A stretch of 64,000 nt of DNA from Bimuria novae-zelandiae CBS 107.79. Taxonomy: Eukaryota > Ascomycota > Dothideomycetes > Pleosporales > Didymosphaeriaceae. The notes beneath the pieces were generated by a model. It had not been told where the DNA came from, searched no databases, and saw only the letters and a program-made list of their open reading frames with translations. Each line of letters starts with the position of its first letter. Within the stretch, counting starts at the first letter, position 1. Of the stretch, positions 46,092 to 57,200 are shown piece by piece. The DNA lies in NCBI GenBank assembly GCA_010015655.1, contig ML976667.1, positions 1 to 64,000 on the forward strand, in the 5' to 3' direction. The position numbers and the translations under genes are program-made.

Positions 46092-47155
46092 CTATAGCAC
46101 ATCCTCCTCGCTCTCATCCCAATAGTAACTCCACATCTGTAAACCCAGCATCTCGTCCGCGTACGCTCTCGCCTTTGTCTCACTGCCACTGCCCGCCCCG
46201 GCACAAACAATCAGTGGGAGGAAGTGCTCCGCGCCGCCCCTGGGATGCATATCGTATGCTCCCGGCCACTTTCTCCACCCCTCGAACTTCGTCTTCTGCG
46301 CCTCGACATCTTGCGTTGTGACTGCGTCCCCCACAGCCTTGCTCCACTCCTCGTGCAGCGACTTGAATGACGGTATGGATGTCTGGCCCAAGAACATGGC
46401 GCGCATGTTGTGCAGCGAAGCGAACCCGGAGCCGATGATGGCGATGTTTTGCGCGCGGAGGGGGGCGAGGGCACGACCGATGGCGAAGAGCGAGACGGGG
46501 TCTTCGGAACGCAGGACAGAGAGCTGGACTATGGGTATCGTAGCTTCGGGGTGGATGAGCGTCATGGGAACGAAGACGCCGTGGTCCCAGCCTGGCGCAA
46601 AGTTAGCTTCTTCCCGTCCTAGGTAGCTTCCTGCCAGAGAGGATACGAATACACACCTCGCGTGGCGTCCTTCCGCCCTTTTATACCCGCTTCTTCAAGC
46701 TGTCTCCTCACCAGCTCCGCAACCTCGGGACTCCCCGGCGCATCATATCGCAGCCTGTACGCCTCGTCCGGGAAGCCGTGGTAGTCATAATACAGCGCGG
46801 GCTTCTCTCCACTGCTGATCGTAACGTCCGTGGTGCTCCAGTGCGCCGTCACGAGCACGATTGCTTTCGGCTGCTCGGGCGTGCCCAGCTTCAGGATCTT
46901 CGGTACCCTTGTCTTCAATGAATGCGTGAGTTGGGCTTGCGACGGGTCGCCGAGGAGGGGCAGGGGTCCGCCGCCGTGAGAGATGCAAATTACGGGTGCA
47001 AGGCGCGTCATATTTGATATGGTCGTGGTCGAGTAGAATGCCAGCGGGAATTGCTGGATACCGCGCAGCGGGTTCAGCGTGGAGTTTTGCGATGTGGAGA
47101 AGGCCGATGTATGGATGAGAGGCGCGATGCGAAGGAAAGTGCGAGACAGCCTCAT
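46092..47155 (-). CDS. LigB/DODA-type extradiol dioxygenase
   Basis: Exons are 47155-46657 and 46591-46092 (332 residues, 65-nt intron); the splice restores RGWDHGVFVPM. It belongs to the class III extradiol ring-cleavage dioxygenase fold of DODA-like proteins. The metal-site histidines lie in ISHGGGPLPL, VTAHWS and GWDHGVFVP, with a late PRGGAEHFLPL motif. Members open catechol-type rings or carry out related reactions; the physiological substrate here is unknown. The first ATG (47155) adds a 48-residue basic start resembling a mitochondrial presequence; a second ATG at 47011 (MTRLAPVICISHG) gives the standard cytosolic length. Both products may be made. Confidence 0.88.
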
Positions 47156-47774
47156 GATCCGTCAAAGGAGAAGGCGAGCAAATTTATAGCCATGCCAGGC
47201 GTAGCAAGCTTTGGAAGGTTCGGATGTTGTGAAGGAGCGAAGTGCAAAGTTTTGTAAAGGGCCCGTGGAGTCCACGGAGGCACGCGGAATTGTGCCGCTG
47301 TACTATGTAAGCGTGTCGGGATCGGCAAATAGGTCGCCGGTCCCATGGAACGGCATTTGCCCGGGTGCGTCACGCCCAGGGCGTAGCGCGTGGCATTGTT
47401 TGTGATGGGTGACGAACGGAGATGGCTCAATGTCTACTATGGCTACTATGGCTATAGCACGTCGGAGGAATGCGAAGCACAGTGACGTTGATCGAACAAC
47501 ACAGCGAACACAAGCAGAGACACGAGGGAGCCTTCATAGAGCCATGAAGTCTGTGATAGTCATTAAGCAGCTAGCAAGAAGCTGAGATATCATAAAATAC
47601 AGTCAAACACCCCATGAACGCCCACCAAGAATACTGGGGTATCATCCGAGCCTCCATGTGAATACTGTAACCGTCCTCGCCCGAGCTGATCACTCAACAT
47701 CAAAAGGAACGATGAGGACCGGCGATGAGAACGATAGGGTAAGAATCTTCGGACGCAACGTCAGTTACGATGCT
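47156..47774. other. Intergenic
   Basis: Promoter of the dioxygenase gene and 3' flank of the lysine-rich protein gene. No gene is supported. Confidence 0.6.
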
Positions 47775-48586
47775 TTAGACCTCTGTCTGGTCGCCCTCCT
47801 CGGCGGCATCGCCCATGATTTCGTCCTGGACTTCGACGGCTGTTAAGGGTCGGTCAATGCTTCAGTGATGGAAGTTGAGTCACATACCAACGGCCTCTTC
47901 GGTCTCCTCGGTCTTGACCTGCTCCTTGCCACGCTTCGCAGCTGGCTTCTTGTCGCCCTCGCCGTCGGCATTCGCCTCAGCGCTGCCAGCCTTCTTGCGA
48001 CCCTTGGCTGGCGCCTTCGTCTTGCCGTCCTTGGCGGCCTCGTCCGGATTGACCTCCTTGTTGCTCTCGTCATCCGCTTCAGCGCTGGCAGCTTTCTTGC
48101 GACCCTTGGCCGGCGCCTTCGTCTTCTTCTTGCCCTCGTTAGCGGCCTCCGGATCGTCCTCTTTGGCGATGTCGTCCTCCGGCTCAGTAGAAGGAGTCTT
48201 GCGCTTCTTTGCATTGGTGGCCTTGGGTTTCGGATTGGCTTTCGCCTTACCCTCGGCACCCTCTCCACCGTTACCGCCAGCACCAGCAGCTGCTGCGGAT
48301 CCGAGGAACGTAGCGAAGGAAGGGTGCATCTCCATGACCTTGCGCTTGACCGGGGGCCACATCTTCTTGAGAGAGCCGATCGTATTGCCGGTCAAGCTCG
48401 CGAAGAGCTCATAGTCGTACTGGCTACGGTCAGCGTGGGATTCGCGCTTCACTGCGCAATTAAACTCACCTTGTCTAGGCCAGTGGCGGACACGAACGCA
48501 GCTGCGATCATCTTGGTCTCCTTTGCATTGAAGCCCGTGATAGATTCAGGGACAGCGGCGACGGCGTCATTCTTCTTGGGAGGCAT
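47775..48586 (-). CDS. Lysine/alanine-rich chromatin-like protein
   Basis: Exons are 48586-48470, 48419-47888 and 47839-47775 (237 residues); introns are 50 and 48 nt. The N-terminal 75 residues form a compact conserved-looking domain (ETKMIAAAFVSATGLDK, YDYELFASLTGNTIGSLKKM). A long disordered tail follows with KKRKTPS and two copies of KAPAKGRKKA, then AAKRGKEQVKTEE and an acidic end. The tail resembles histone H1 or HMG-A in composition and the KGRKK units are AT-hook-like. The folded part resembles a small fungal domain of unknown role that I cannot name. It is likely nuclear and DNA-binding; not proven. Confidence 0.78.
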
Positions 48587-49486
48587 TGTTGACGTAGGTA
48601 GAGAGCTCGCGAAAGACTGGGAGCTGAGGATATAGAGTAATGTGTGCGAGAGTGCGTAAGGAATACGACAGTTGGAATATGAGTGTGTAGAGAAAGAAAG
48701 GTAGAGATGGGCAGTGGAAGACGCTTCTTATGTGTTGTGCGCCGAAGTGAAGGCAGGAACGGCAGGCGCGAAGAACCGTCCGTCACCTGGAAACCAGATT
48801 TGCGCACTGGGAACTCGGGGTGAGTGAAGCGCTCGCTCGCTAATTTTCAGGTATGTGAAGCACATGGCTGCGCCGATTTTGTCGAAGGTCGTGGGAGTCA
48901 GGTGAGATTACACAGCGTCTTCAGCTTTTCGTATAGGCTCTAGATGTAGTAGACTAGGTGCCTTCCGAGACGCCCTGGATGGTCCATTGTTCACTGAGGC
49001 CTGTACCAGGTCTCTGCAAGTCCACGTTCGAGGAAGGCAAAGAAACGATCTGCAAGGTGTTGAGTGCACAACACAACACACTCATCCCTACAAAAGGCCT
49101 AGCGAAATGGCCTGTAAGGAGTGGAGGATGTTCCGCAAGTTATGCTCTCGGGAGTGGTCGAGCGGTTCGTCGATCCTAGAAACGTGTGCAGGAGCATCCA
49201 ATGGATGAAATGTACTGAAAAACAAGAGCGACGCCTGGATGTTGTCCCGTAAGATTAAACCCACGAGCAAATTTGGTAGCACGTAGGCACGAGTATAAGG
49301 GATGGGCCGTACAGTACGGAATACCGTATTTTGGCTGGCGAGATTTGTCCCCAAGATGAGATTTCCCCAACGCTAACCACACTTCGACTAGTGCCAAATA
49401 AATTACAATAATCAAAATGCACAGCAGTACACACTGGACAACTAGGTAACGCCTAACGATAAATATACATATGATGAGACTATCTC
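48587..49486. other. Intergenic
   Basis: No gene is supported. A tRNA-like A-box string near 49155 has no matching B-box. Confidence 0.55.
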
Positions 49487-49738
49487 CTACTGACGTCGAT
49501 GTCTCTTGCGCGGGCTAAGAGCTTTCCATGCTTCTGGAGCTGCTATTGCTGCAGCCCGCTTGGGTCGCTGCACAGGCTCCCTGGGCTCAGGGAGTGCATC
49601 CTGAGGCTCAAGGTGCGCACTTTGAGCATCAACCTGCGCAAACCTCTCAGCGTAGAACGCCTCCATATCTCCAAAATGATAGTTCCAGGCCATGGTCGGA
49701 GTACAGGAAGCGAAAAGCCCTTCTGTAGCGAGAGTCAT
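49487..49738 (-). CDS. Possible small protein, 83 residues
   Basis: The frame starts with ATG and ends in a basic tail (KALSPRKRHRRQ) after a Pro/Glu linker. It sits at the edge of the transposon block and may be a truncated gene end. Unrecognised. Confidence 0.25.
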   Translation of the reverse strand: MTLATEGLFASCTPTMAWNYHFGDMEAFYAERFAQVDAQSAHLEPQDALPEPREPVQRPKRAAAIAAPEAWKALSPRKRHRRQ

Positions 49739-49823
49739 GTTCCGTGCTTCAACCTGTCAGTTGCCCTAGTGGACCCTACGGTCTACCATGCACTTGCTTA
49801 GTCATCAACTCTCTGTTCGTGTA

Positions 49824-50667
49824 ACGTGTCCACCAGTCACTGGTCGCCACCAGTCATCGGCCACCCCACCCAAAATCAGCGCGTCACAGCATCTTCAGTC
49901 AACCATGGCACCAACAACAAGAGCTACAGAACCGTATAAGGAAGGTAGACTTGCACCAGCCATTAATGCGATCTAAAAAGATAATAATCTACCTATTAAA
50001 AGAGCCTTATTCCTCTATGGTACTCCTCGTACTACGCTCCGTCGTCGCCTTGCAGGTGGCCTACCACAAGCTACTGCCAACGCCAGCAAACGAAAGCTAC
50101 TCCCTACAGAGGAGCAGGCCCTTGTTCAGTGGATCCTAGACCTTGATCGACGAGGTTTTCCACCGTATATTATTGACGTACAACGGATGGCAGACGTTCT
50201 GCTTGCCGCCCGCGGCTCCAATCCACCTCCTATACTAGTTGGCAAGAACTAGCTATCGCGCTGGATCCAGAGCCAGCCAGTACTCTAGACAAAGTGGAAT
50301 AGGAAGTTCCACTCACAACGCGCCAAATGTGAGGATCCTATTAAGATTTGCGCGTGGTTCAAGCTAGTAAAGAAGACGCGCCAGAGATATAAGATGCTTA
50401 ATAAAAATATATATAACTTTAATAAGACTAGCTTTAGCATAGGTATAGTTAGCATATTAAAGATTATTACTAGCTCTAACACTATTAGTTAGGCTATTAA
50501 TATCTAGCCTAATAATCGCGAGTAGACTATTATAATTAAGTCTATTAACGTATTAGAATAGAGTCTACTACTATTCTTAATCTTATTTAGTAAGCTCTAC
50601 TAAGCTAGCTAGTATCGCGATTTTTTTTACCTAATTAGGCAATAACGTGTTCGGCGAACGAGTGGAT
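49824..50667 (+). pseudogene. pogo/Fot1-like DDE transposase, 5' part, RIP-decayed
   Basis: A likely element end (ACGTGTCCACCAGTC, preceded by TA at 49822-49823) is followed by ATG 49905. The frame shows the pogo/Tc5-type HTH and CENP-B-like domains (TEEQALVQWILDLDRRGFPP, ADVLLAARG) and then FHSQRAKCEDP. The DDE start appears as YNFNKTSFSIG, where YNFDETGFxMG is expected. Stops within the frame (TAA near 49975 where Gln fits; TAG near 50250 where Trp fits) and D-to-N, E-to-K, G-to-S changes all fit C-to-T on either strand. The rest of the catalytic domain is absent: an LTR starts at 50668. Confidence 0.75.
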
Positions 50668-51107
50668 TGTTAAGCCCTTCGGGATAGCTAGTCCTAAAGG
50701 GGTTAAGGTTAGTTCTTAGGCAAGAGTATTAGTAATATAAGTAAGATTATATTAATAGCTTGCGCTTTATTAATAGGGCATTAGTATTAAAAGTATATAT
50801 AGTGTAATTAAATTAATAAGAGAGCCTAAGTAAAATCTAAATAATAAATTAGTAAATAGGTTAAATATAATAGTAGAAGTCTATTATTACGTTCTTATAT
50901 ATATAACTTATCTTATAAATCCTAATAATCCTAAGAGTCCTAGGAGTCCTAAAGTTTTATATACTAAGATACTTTTAAGACGCCTAATACTTCTAGGACG
51001 CGTAACTAATTACGTAATTTATAGCTAAGTTAGGAATCTTAGCTAGGTATATAGATAAGTATCTATATCTTACCCCTCGTTATATTAGATTTTAATAGAT
51101 CTTAATA
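50668..51107 (-). repeat. RIP-decayed LTR (family 1), minus orientation
   Basis: It runs from TGTTAAG to CTTAATA and is about 440 bp. It matches the reverse complement of 51869-52306 along its length (for example the CCTAATAATCCTAAGAGTCC segment) and of the GC-richer copy at 53009-53427. No target duplication is seen, perhaps because of decay. Confidence 0.75.
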
Positions 51108-51339
51108 TTAGCTCCCCTCTCTAGGCTTAATATCTTTATAAGTTAACTACTTATAAAGCTGTTTTCTTAATCCGCTTATTACTATTATTTATAAGCTAAT
51201 TATTTTAAGCAAAGTTATATATTTACTATAGTTACTTATTTATATTACGCTAAGAAGTAACTATCTTATTAATTATTATTACTATACTTAAAGTGCATAA
51301 ATTATGTTTAATATAGTTATTAGAAGTATAAGCTAGAGG

Positions 51340-51700
51340 AGATTCCTTTACTAGATTATTTAAAAATAGATACTAAGTTAGAAAGATTAAAAAGGTTAGA
51401 GGCTAAGGAGGAGGCAAAACTTTAAGTAATAGAAGAGCTTGCTTATACAGCACTTCTACGTGCCTGTCTAGCACAAGAGAAGATGGCGCGTTTGCGCGAT
51501 TAGTATAAGAAGTTACGTTAAAAGGAATAAGAGTTATTTAATTATAATATATTTATAATAGATAAATTAGAGGCCCTAGAGACTTATAAGGAGCTTACTT
51601 AAGTAATAGTATTAATTAATCCTAATACTACTTTAAGTGCTAAGCTAATAGACTAGTTTATAGTTTAGTTAAAGCCTTCCTCTTCTGCTGCGTAGCTATA
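51340..51700 (+). pseudogene. pogo-like transposase C-terminal remnant
   Basis: The translation is coiled coil: LERLKRLEAKEEAKL, then ACLAQEKMARLRD and LEALETYKELT, with stops where Gln fits. This is the usual tail of fungal pogo-type transposases and lies on the same strand as the 5' part at 49.9 kb, beyond the inserted LTR. Confidence 0.55.
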
Positions 51701-51868
51701 CGCTAGTATTGTTAGATTCTTTCTTAATAACTTTATAAGTGGTCTTCTAGTTCCTAAGTATTTTTGTTATGTAGGTATCTTTTCTATTTAATAAGGTATA
51801 TGCGTGGCTAATTCTTATACTATAGTATTTATTTAACTTTAAAATTGTTTTCTTCCTTAGGCTAGTAA

Positions 51869-52306
51869 TGTTAAGATCCGTTGAGATTTAACATGACGCG
51901 GGGCGGGGCATGGACACTTATTCGTGTAACTAGTCAAGATTCCTAACTTAGCCACGAATTACGTGATTAGTCACGCGTCCTAGAAGTATTAGGCGTCCTA
52001 GAAGTATATTAGCACATAGGACTTTAGGAGTTCTAGGACTCTTAGGATTATTAGGATTTATAAGATAAGTTATATATATAGGAACACGATAGTAGCCTTT
52101 TACTATTATATTTAACCTATTTACTAATTTATTATTTAGATTCGACTTAGGCTCTTTTATTAATTTAATTATACTATATACACTTTTAATACTAACACCC
52201 TATTAATACGCGCAAGCTATTAATACCCTTTATCTATATTACTAATATTTTTACCTAAAAATTAATTCTAACCCCTTTAAGATTAGCTATTTTAGCGGGC
52301 TTAATA
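51869..52306 (+). repeat. RIP-decayed LTR (family 1), plus orientation
   Basis: It runs from TGTTAAGATCC to GGGCTTAATA and is about 438 bp. It is followed by a decayed gag on the same strand, so it may be that element's 5' LTR. Its partner 3' LTR was not found. Confidence 0.75.
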
Positions 52307-52479
52307 TCTTAAATACACTTAATATAAGTGTTAACAATTTCTCTTTTACTAATATAACAGATACTAGAATAGATACTCCTAAAGGAGCAAGCATTACTAT
52401 AGTTAAAAAAAGAGCTTCTATAAAAAGCCCAACTTCTTTTATAGCAAACGTAATTATACAGAACTATAGATCTTATAAC

Positions 52480-53995
52480 TTAACCTATACTTTTATAGAA
52501 TAAAGAAAGAATAAGAAGATACTAACAAGATTATATTTACTTCTACCTATATAAAGGGAGACGCTTCTAAATAGATTCGTTCTTACGTTAATTAATACCT
52601 AGCTAGAGCTAATATAGAAAGCAACGCTATAAATAAAATTATAAAAAATTATAATACCTTCTATACTAAAGTTAAATAATACTTTAGAACTACTAATTAG
52701 GAAGCTATCGCCAAACGAAATATCTAATAACTTAAGTAAACTTATTTAATAGCTAAATATAAATATAAATTCCGCAAAAATGCTAACTAAGTTAAATAAA
52801 ATAATGTTAGTTTTATAACTATATTTTATAAGGGACTAAAGCAACACGTGTACAAAGAACTATTATATAGTAAAAAAAATTAATACCTTATAAAACTTGT
52901 AGTAGAAGTAATTTAAATTAATAATAAATAGTTTAGACTAGAATAAGACTTATAATAGAACTGAGAAAGAAGAAAAGGCTATAGACTACCTATAATAAAA
53001 ATTAACTATGTTAAGACCTGAACATGTATGGAACAAGGAGGGCCAACGGGCCTCCAGTGGGGGTGACACTCGGCGGGGTCGCGTAACCGAGGTCACGTGA
53101 CAACACCATCCAGCCAAGACTCACCAGCCATGGATGGCGATACCGTCCATGGATGGCAACGGTATCTTGGATGGTATGAATTCCTTATGTATATAACGGA
53201 ACACAAATACCTTTATAGTATGTGTGTTTAACCTGTTTATCAATCTATCGTTTGGATCTGAATAAGCAACCTTGTTGATTTAATTATGCTATACCCACCT
53301 TTAATACTAACGCCCCAGTGACAAGCGCAAGCTATCACTACGACCCTCTCCCATCCTACTATAGTATTCCTGCCCGAGAACCAACCTTAGCCCCTTAGGG
53401 ACCAGCTACCCCTTTGGGATCTTAACAAACTATTATAACCCTAAATAACAGCTATAGCAGAAGAACTAAGCTAACTATAGTTACTAATTAATAAAAAGAA
53501 TCTAGTACTACTAAGTTAACATAATAGAGAAAAGGACAGGAAAGGCAAAAGGCTTTTATAAGTCTAACTAAGGACGTACCCTAGATAGAACCTACAGACA
53601 AGGAACTGGGGCACGCCTTTGCTATATATATAGTAAACCAGGCCACATCGCCAGGACCTACAGATCTAAGTACAAGGTTACTAGGTAGTTAAATATACTA
53701 ACTGTTAACAACGAAAAACGATTGACGAAGAATAGTAAGTAGTAAGTACTATTAAATAAATTAATATCTATAATAAAGATTTAGAATAATTAGAGTTACC
53801 TAACTCCTAACTCTACGAGGATACGTATAAATATTTAAATAAGAAAGAAAAGAGCTAGTACCTTAATTTCTTATACCTTACCCTAGCTAGAGTAAGCTAG
53901 TTACTAGTAAGATAATAAATATTTTTAACTTCTTAAAAGAACACTAACGAGGGGAAGGAGACTTCAGTTTTATAATAATAAAATAATAGTATAAG
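52480..53995 (+). pseudogene. Decayed gypsy gag (family 1), interrupted by a solo LTR
   Basis: The first part (to 53003) shows gag-like translation including FYKGLKQHVYKELL and a QINNKQF segment. After the solo LTR, 53433 onwards has a CCHC zinc-knuckle remnant at about 53620-53661 (C-Y-I-Y-S-K-P-G-H-I-A-R-T-Y, with two of its Cys changed). Many stops, mostly TAA/TAG from Gln or Trp. No family 1 pol was identified. Confidence 0.6.
53009..53427 (+). repeat. Solo LTR of family 1, not RIP-decayed
   Basis: It is 419 bp, from TGTTAAGACCTG to GATCTTAACA, flanked by the perfect 5-bp duplication AACTA (53004-53008 and 53428-53432). It keeps many CA/TG and CG dinucleotides, unlike its relatives at 50.7 and 51.9 kb and unlike the gag it interrupts. 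It is therefore younger than the decay around it. Confidence 0.9.
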
Positions 53996-54249
53996 TGTCC
54001 GTACGCAGTAGCGTTACGGTCGGAATACTAGTTATCGCGCGAGAAGGATGCGCGTGCACGTGCGCGAACAGCCGTGCGCGAACATGTACATATTCTCCTT
54101 TTCGTCCGTACAAAAGAAGAAGACAAGCAAGAACCAGATGTTATTGCCCACCCCTACCATCCATACGCTGTGCACACCGTACACTACTCTTACTCTTACT
54201 ACTTAAGTGCTTATCCCATAAGTAGCTAGCTAAAGGAGCCCATTCAACA
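53996..54249 (+). repeat. Solo LTR of family 2 (copy a)
   Basis: It is 254 bp, from TGTCCGTACGCAGTA to GCCCATTCAACA, with a perfect ATAAG duplication at 53991-53995 and 54250-54254. It is GC-rich, with CpG/GCGCG runs, inside AT-rich decayed DNA. Confidence 0.85.
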
Positions 54250-54254
54250 ATAAG

Positions 54255-57200
54255 GACTATAAAGTAGTACTTTATTATAATTACTAACCTAATCTAGTTA
54301 GCGAGGTAGTACGTAAATAGGCAGACTATTACTACGCACATAAAGACACTAAGAAAAAGTATCTAAATAAAAACCTAAACTATAAACTATAGTATAATCT
54401 AGACTACTATAACCACTACGCACAGAACCATACGATAGACCCTCTATAAAGAAGATTAATATACTATATACTACTAAGCTAAGGAATATAGCTATTTTCC
54501 CTAAATATACTAATATTATAAATAAGAGTAGTTTAACTACCTTATTGCCTATTATAATGTTCACCTCTAGGATAAACGCAGAGTACGATATTTTTTTATA
54601 GTAGCTTACTATAACAGGCTAAAGGAAAATATTAAGGACAAGCTTACTTACTATAATAAGGTAAACCACCTAGAAGAACTTATAAAACTAGTTATATAAA
54701 TTAATAATTAACTCTACAAATAATAGTCAGAAAAGCAAGGAGGCTACTACACCTAACCTAATATTAAAAATTTTTAGAAACTATAGAAGGACTGCGATAG
54801 AGATATCGTAATAGCTATTAAGCCTAAGAACAAAAAGTAAAGAAGTAGTAAAAGGGCTATAATAATAGACTATCTAACTAAGAATAAAAATAATGCTTTA
54901 ACGAAAAAGCATGCTTGAGATAAAAAGAACTTCTAAAGGGGTTATCTAAAGAATAATAAAGGACAGAGCAAAAGAGCTTAAATTATCTAAGTAGTAATAG
55001 CTATGCCACTGGTACTAACACCTATACTACTAAATACTAATAAAGATAAAATCTCTAATATAGAATTTAAGGTTTTAGAAATACTAAAAGAAATAGAATA
55101 AAGGATAGTACTAGAGTACAAAGTCCTTCTCTAACTATTAGAAGGAAAGTACTAGGTATATAATTACTAGATACATATGCCCTAGAAATGCACGCAAAAG
55201 ATTAAACTTAAAGGACTAAAAGCTATAATAATTTATAAACTTGCTATAAAGTACTAAGGAAACGTACTAGTACTAAAATAGTAAATTAAAATTTAAGAAT
55301 AATATAAAAGGGTAGCCTAGTTCCATTATAATAAGAAAGATTACTAACTATATTAGATAAAGAAAGCACGGCTAGCAGTATTACTAAAAATTCCTAATTA
55401 TAAGTTTATTAATAATTATAAACTAATAATAAACTATTATAAATATGTCCTAGACAAATAGGCACGCTACTATAAGGAATTAGGCTAGTAAAGTGCTTTA
55501 ACAATAAATGCTAAATGTACGAAGCACATAAAGAAGCTATAGACTAGTACCCTAAAGGCATAAACCCGGGATTGACAGTAACTATAAGAAGCTAGTAGAC
55601 AGAGGGCATAAGTCCTAGTTACCTATAATAAATTAGATACCTAGATTATAATAGGGATTACCTAGCCTACCTGTATTAAAAATAATAGATAGCAGTACTA
55701 GAAATAATACTATTATATAGGAATCCAAAATTTTAAAAATGTCTAGTTGCAGGACGAAGAAGACAGAGAACCCTAAAAAAAGAGGTTTAGTAAATTTAGG
55801 ATACTAAGAGCACCTATAAAGCGCATTACTAAAAGTAATAAAAAAAGATAAAAACTAATATTGGCATAAAAAAAGCCACGGGAACTTAAAATAAAAAAGT
55901 AAAAGCTTCCTAGAATAATCCTAAATAGACTAATAATAAATTAGAAAACTAGGGCGCTACTAGATAAAAGACCTTACTAGTAGTAGCGTAACTATAAAGG
56001 TAAAAAAGGCAGGAATAGGTATAAATAGCCTATATTTAACTAAAAAAGTTATAATTAGCGGTTACTAAGTAATAGCGCTAATAGACCTTAGAGTGACTAG
56101 ATGTCTAATATCTCTTAAGATAGTAAAAAAGTATAACCTGCTATATAGGAATAAGGAAATATCTATATAACTAAAAATAGTAAATAGGACGTTATTCTAA
56201 GGATATAGCAAAGGCTAGCTATGTCTTAAAACAACGCTATTACCTATTAGTCTAGATAGAGTCTAGAGCTAATATAGCTTTACAATAATAGATCTTAAAA
56301 GCTTAAAAGCAATTATTAGTTATAATTAGCTATTATAATATAACTCTATTATTAACTAGTAAAAGAAAATAATACGTATCTAAAAACTTATAATTAAGGT
56401 TACTAGTATATAATAATTAAAATAAGTAAGGTTAAAGGTTTAGTGCATGCCTCTTAGAGAGGACACTAATAAGAAATTAATAATTATAGAAATATTACCT
56501 TATAAGATTGCAAGGACCTACAAGAAGGATCCCTAGGTAGCAGGAATTATATAAATAAGGAATAGTGAGCTCTAGAAGGAGGGGCAAGAAACTCTGTCCA
56601 TACCTAAGAAGTACGAAGATTTCGTAAAGCTATTTTATAAGCAAGATAGCGAAACACTCCCAAAACACTAGAAATATGATTTCAAAATCTACCTATAAGA
56701 AGGTGCAAAGCTACACCCTAAAAATATAATTATTATCGCGAAACTAATAAAAAGAATTAGTAAAATAGTTAAAGAAGAACTTAAAAAGGATGTTTATATA
56801 ACTACGTAAAAGCCTAATAGCTTCTACTATACTATTTATACTAAAGAAGGATAGACGACTTTAACTATATATAGAATTTAGATAGCTAAACGATAAAATA
56901 ATAAAAAACTAATACCCTTTACTACTAATAATAGACCTTATAGATTAACTTTCAGGAGCTAATTAGTTTATAAAATTTAATATATAAGACAGGTTCTATT
57001 AGATACGTATAGTTAAATAATACGAATAGATAATAGCATTTTAAAAATAATATGGACTATTCGAATTTATAGTTATGTCTATAGGACTAATAAACGCCCT
57101 AGCCACGTTTTAGGGAGTGGCAAATAAGGTATTACACGAATACCTAGACGTACTCTGCATAGTATATCTAGACAATATCCTAATATTCTTAGGAGGCACG

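Noticed and set aside
49150..49210. A-box-like string TGGTCGAGCGGTT suggesting a tRNA
   Set aside because: No GGTTCGAATCC-type B-box at a suitable distance and no acceptor-stem pairing.
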